From contig JNEM01013866.1 of the NCBI GenBank assembly GCA_000697335.1, positions 1 through 15,048 of the forward strand: a DNA stretch of 15,048 bases, read 5' to 3'. The DNA is from Conidiobolus incongruus B7586 (taxonomy: Eukaryota; Entomophthoromycota; Entomophthoromycetes; Entomophthorales; Conidiobolaceae). Every line of letters starts with the position of its first letter. Position 1 is the stretch's first letter. Below are positions 12,250-15,048 of this stretch, in pieces. Both the position numbers and the translations under genes were made by a program. Under the pieces are notes generated by a model. It was not told where the DNA came from. It did no database searches and was given only the letters and a program-made list of their open reading frames with translations.

Positions 12250-12296
12250 GATATAAAACCTTTTGAATAGTATTCAAATTTAAATATTCGAAAAAT
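12250..12296 (+). promoter_or_regulatory. TATA-like element and leader of copy D
   Basis: GATATAAAACC starts 47 nt before the copy D ATG, close to the spacing of GATATATAAAC before copy B. This suggests the duplications carried the core promoter along. It may or may not still drive transcription. Confidence 0.3.
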
Positions 12297-13207
12297 ATGT
12301 TTGAGAGTAATATAGAATATTAATTTCGTAGGCGGGTTTTTACTCAATTCTCTGATTAATATTATGGTCGATCATTGCTGTGCCTACAACGTTGAGCTCC
12401 ATTGGACATGTTCATGACGATGATACAAAGAGTGGAGATGTCATATTAAATGAAATTAATAGAGAGGACCAAATATTTATTTATTAAGGGTACAATTTCA
12501 GGATTTGTCAAAAAAATAGTTAACTATCATATTGAAATTGAAACTTCAAGCAAGTACGTCAATGTAACTTCTTTAAAATGGAATTAAAATGTTGAGATCA
12601 ATTTTATCTATAAGACTTACGTTGCTAAAAAGGATCAATTATTGAGCCAATAACTTTTGAGGCTCCTATGAAATATTGTAATATAAGGGACTATCCTTTT
12701 GACGAATACAGTTCAGATATAGCATTTATTGCACTAGAACCCGCAAGCCAACAAACAATCCCATTTAGTGTAGATACATCTGTCTCCTCACAAAATACAG
12801 TAATGTATTTTATTCGAGATCCAGAGTATCATGGCAATAAAGTGGATATCCAGCTTTATAACGTCTCTATCAGACGTGCTGATATGATATATACTTTTTG
12901 TTTTTTTATTTCCGCCGCAACTTGGGGACTAACCATAGCTATAGTAAGTTTTGGAATAGATACTTTTATAGTTAAGCAAGATTTACATCAAGCATTGATT
13001 GCATTACGTGTAACCATGCTCTTTGCAATGCCTACAATATGCAGAGCTCTACCCTATATTCCTGTTCTGGGCTGTGCCATTGATTTCCTTTGTTTTATTT
13101 GGTGTGAAATCCTCATTGCAATTTCCTGCTGTTTGATCTTATTTAATATTGAATTCAAATTGGATAACTCAAATTTAATTATTTTGATATTATATTTCAC
13201 TAATTAA
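12297..13207 (+). pseudogene. DUF4436-like gene copy D, 5' half broken, 3' half open
   Basis: This is the best-preserved relic. The 5' part matches copy B with breaks: MFE start, FRRRV basic motif, IIAVPTTLSS for helix 1, EDQIFIY, then RVQFQDLSKK after a frame change. The sequon N-V-T is kept, a stop stands at the Q98 position of B, and one A is missing from the A-run coding KAKK. From 12629 the frame stays open to 13207, with an ATG at 12668 giving 179 residues. These cover DYPFDEY, most of the exposed domain and helices 2-4. I count about 90 identities over 163 aligned residues (about 55%), and many differences from B are synonymous, so this part was under protein-level selection for long after duplication. 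The stop used by B is lost, so the frame reads about 20 residues further. Helix 1 is absent from the open part, so a normal family product is unlikely. A truncated product cannot be excluded. Confidence 0.85.
13073..13116 (+). other. 44-bp block identical to copy B (6653-6696)
   Basis: There are 44 consecutive identical bases encoding CAIDFLCFIWCEIL and the first two bases of the next codon, without one synonymous change. Neighbouring conserved codons differ freely at third positions. Copy C differs in the same stretch. This fits a recent conversion tract between B and D. Confidence 0.75.
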
Positions 13208-13233
13208 AGAATTAAAGAATTAAAGAATTAAAT
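13202..13233. repeat. AATTAAAG tandem repeat, four units
   Basis: Three perfect 8-bp units and a fourth ending in T (AATTAAAT). The first unit contains the TAA that ends the open frame of copy D, so the repeat sits exactly at the edge of the relic. Confidence 0.9.
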
Positions 13234-14508
13234 AATCTTTCATTCAAAATTATAATAATTGAACATTTTTATGATAATTTGAATATGTGTACCATGATCC
13301 TATATATATATTCATTATTTTATTAAACCCACTTTTTAATTTAATTGTTAAAGTATTAAATCAATTGAATATCAAACCAAAAATATATACTCCAAAACCT
13401 TATAATTTTTTTATAATGAATTCTGATTTTAAGTAATAAAGCTTTTCGAACCCAAAACTATATAAGATATTTAATAGAAAATTTAAATATAAATTTGAAT
13501 ATATAGTTAATATTTTTTTAATTTTAATAATTTTTGGCTATATTTTTAATAAATTACTAAGTTCTAATATACTATTTTTAATTAAATTTAATTATTACAC
13601 AAACCCAATAGATTTATCTAGAAGAAACTTATATAGATAAATCTGTTAATCCTATAGAGATACCATAATTATATAAGCTTTAATTATTTAGTTTTTTTAA
13701 TTTTTTTTGAATTGAACAATTTTTTCAATATAGTTATATTTAATTTGAAATTATAATTCAAATCAAATATTTCAGAATTATAAAAATTAATTAAAAAGAC
13801 TTTCAATTTGATAATAAATATAGTTTTTGTTTTAATTTAATTTACAAATAAGAGCTAAATGAAAATACTATATTATAATATAATTTTGTATAATATATTA
13901 TATTTTTAGTTAAAAAAAATTATTATAACATAAAGCTAGAGTTTATAGATTAATAGAGGAGTATTATAAAGATCTATGATTTATACTTTAATAACTATAG
14001 TTAAAATTCTTTATATTTTTTACTTTAATAAATTTTATTTAGCTATCTTTATTTTAGTTTTTTTTTCTAATTTTTTAGGATAAAAAATATTTATATTATA
14101 TTCTTATCAGCCAAACAAAGTATAATTAAAAGTGTATATAAATGATATTCAATATTTAAATAATACAACAACTATATTAAGCAATTATTAAAAAATTTTC
14201 AATTTTTTATTTAATTTATAATAAAAGAGTTAGTATTAATATTTAAATTTTTATGAATTCCAAAAAATTATCAATTCAAAAAATTGATTAATTATTATAT
14301 AATCATATAAAGTCAAATAATAGGTTTAAATAAAATTTTATCTTTAGATTTTTTAATGAGTTCTTAACGATTTAAAATAACTTCAAGTTGATTTATTTTA
14401 ATTAAATATTGAGATTTATATAATAAATGTTGAACATATGTAAAAGAAAAAAGAAGCCATGTTCTTGTTAATAGATAATTCTTTGATTAGCTGTAACTAG
14501 TATTTTAG
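13234..14508. other. AT-rich spacer downstream of copy D
   Basis: No gene, RNA or coding relic can be supported. A segment around 13505-13585 resembles 7583-7655 weakly and may be an old dispersed repeat. Confidence 0.5.
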
Positions 14509-14699
14509 TTATATTTTTGCCAATATAATTATATGTTGTTTTTTTAATAATAAAGTGGTCTCTCCTAGCTGAAATACTATTTTTGGCATTGCCTTATTCA
14601 AGTTAAATCTAACATAGCCTCTTATTTTATTTTTAAAGAATGACTTCCAATAATAATAACTCAGAGGCAATTTTTCACTATCTTGAAACCTGTGGAACT
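14509..14699 (-). other. Possible minus-strand exon or coding relic, unknown family
   Basis: Read on the minus strand, a pyrimidine-rich stretch ending TTGTTTACAG (AG at 14698-14699) is followed from 14697 by 62 open codons to a TAA at 14509-14511. The translation begins FHRFQDSEKLPLSYYYWKSF and later has RGYVRFNLNKAMPKIVFQLG. Residue use (W, G, E, Q, R, P) and a slightly higher G+C content look coding-like, and the acceptor-like border suggests a last exon. I do not recognise the family, and no upstream partner exon is obvious between here and the window end. In this composition a few open stretches of this length are expected by chance, so it may be neither exon nor relic. Confidence 0.3.
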
Positions 14700-15048
14700 G
14701 TAAACAATAGAGTTTTACAATAATAAAATTATTTCAAGTATTAAATTTGATTAAATAAATTAAATCAATAGATTATAAGATATTATTTATTATTAAAATA
14801 TTATTTAAAGCTTTATAATTTCTATTTTTTATATTTAAACAAATTGTTTAATTATATTTAAGTTCAAAATTAAGAAAAGTTTAAAAATTATATGATAATT
14901 AAAATTAAGTAATATATAAAAATATGACATAATATTAGCATCAAATATATATATATTTTATTATAACTTAAAAATTCTTAATTTAATCAATTTAAAAAGA
15001 TTATATAAATAAATAATATAGTTTGATTTTTATTAATAATATATATTT
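14700..15048. other. AT-rich end segment without a visible gene
   Basis: Nearly pure A and T. If the minus-strand segment next to it is an exon, this would be intron. No donor site or second exon could be fixed. Confidence 0.5.

Noticed and set aside
12297-12668. Introns explaining the breaks in copy D
   Set aside because: The breaks are single stops and small frame changes within sequence that still aligns continuously with the uninterrupted copy B. No extra intron-like sequence is inserted.
2225-13207. A reassigned genetic code (TAA/TAG as glutamine, as in some ciliates) making the broken copies intact
   Set aside because: The in-frame stops fall mostly where B has leucine, arginine, glutamate or other residues, TGA also occurs, and frame changes remain. 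Copy B uses CAA and CAG for glutamine and ends normally at TAA.
13440-13465. TTCGAA-containing stretch suggesting a tRNA T-loop
   Set aside because: The flanks do not form a T-stem on either strand, and no anticodon arm or acceptor stem can be paired.

Overview
The window looks like nuclear DNA of a very AT-rich eukaryote. Intergenic DNA is mostly A and T, with short homopolymer runs and small TA microsatellites. There is no bacterial-style gene packing: only one clearly intact protein gene lies in 15 kb. The one recognisable family, a DUF4436-like four-helix membrane protein, is known from fungi and actinobacteria. With the composition, this makes an AT-rich early-diverging fungus a reasonable guess, but that is inference and not shown by the window.

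The main content is a head-to-tail array of four copies of this gene, all on the + strand. They start near 2225 (copy A, heavily decayed), 5873 (copy B, intact, 295 aa), 9862 (copy C, heavily decayed) and 12297 (copy D, broken in its 5' half but with a 179-codon open 3' half). Spacers between the starts are about 3.6, 4.0 and 2.4 kb. All three relics align with copy B from the N-terminal methionine region to the C-terminal membrane helix, so each was once full length. B and D also share a TATA-like motif about 50 nt before the ATG. This is a birth-and-death gene family caught with one survivor and three relics of different ages. Against this diverged background, two short blocks are identical between copies: 44 bp shared by B and D, and 35 bp shared by B and C. 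They look like gene-conversion patches.

Outside the array, a decayed + strand coding relic of unknown family lies at about 837-1380. A possible minus-strand exon with a splice-acceptor-like border lies at 14509-14699. The remaining segments (1-836, 1381-2224, 3053-5818, 6761-9861, 10711-12249, 13234-14508, 14700-15048) are AT-rich spacer in which I see no supportable gene, tRNA, CRISPR array or mobile element.

The only product that can be proposed is the copy B membrane protein. Its cellular job is unknown.
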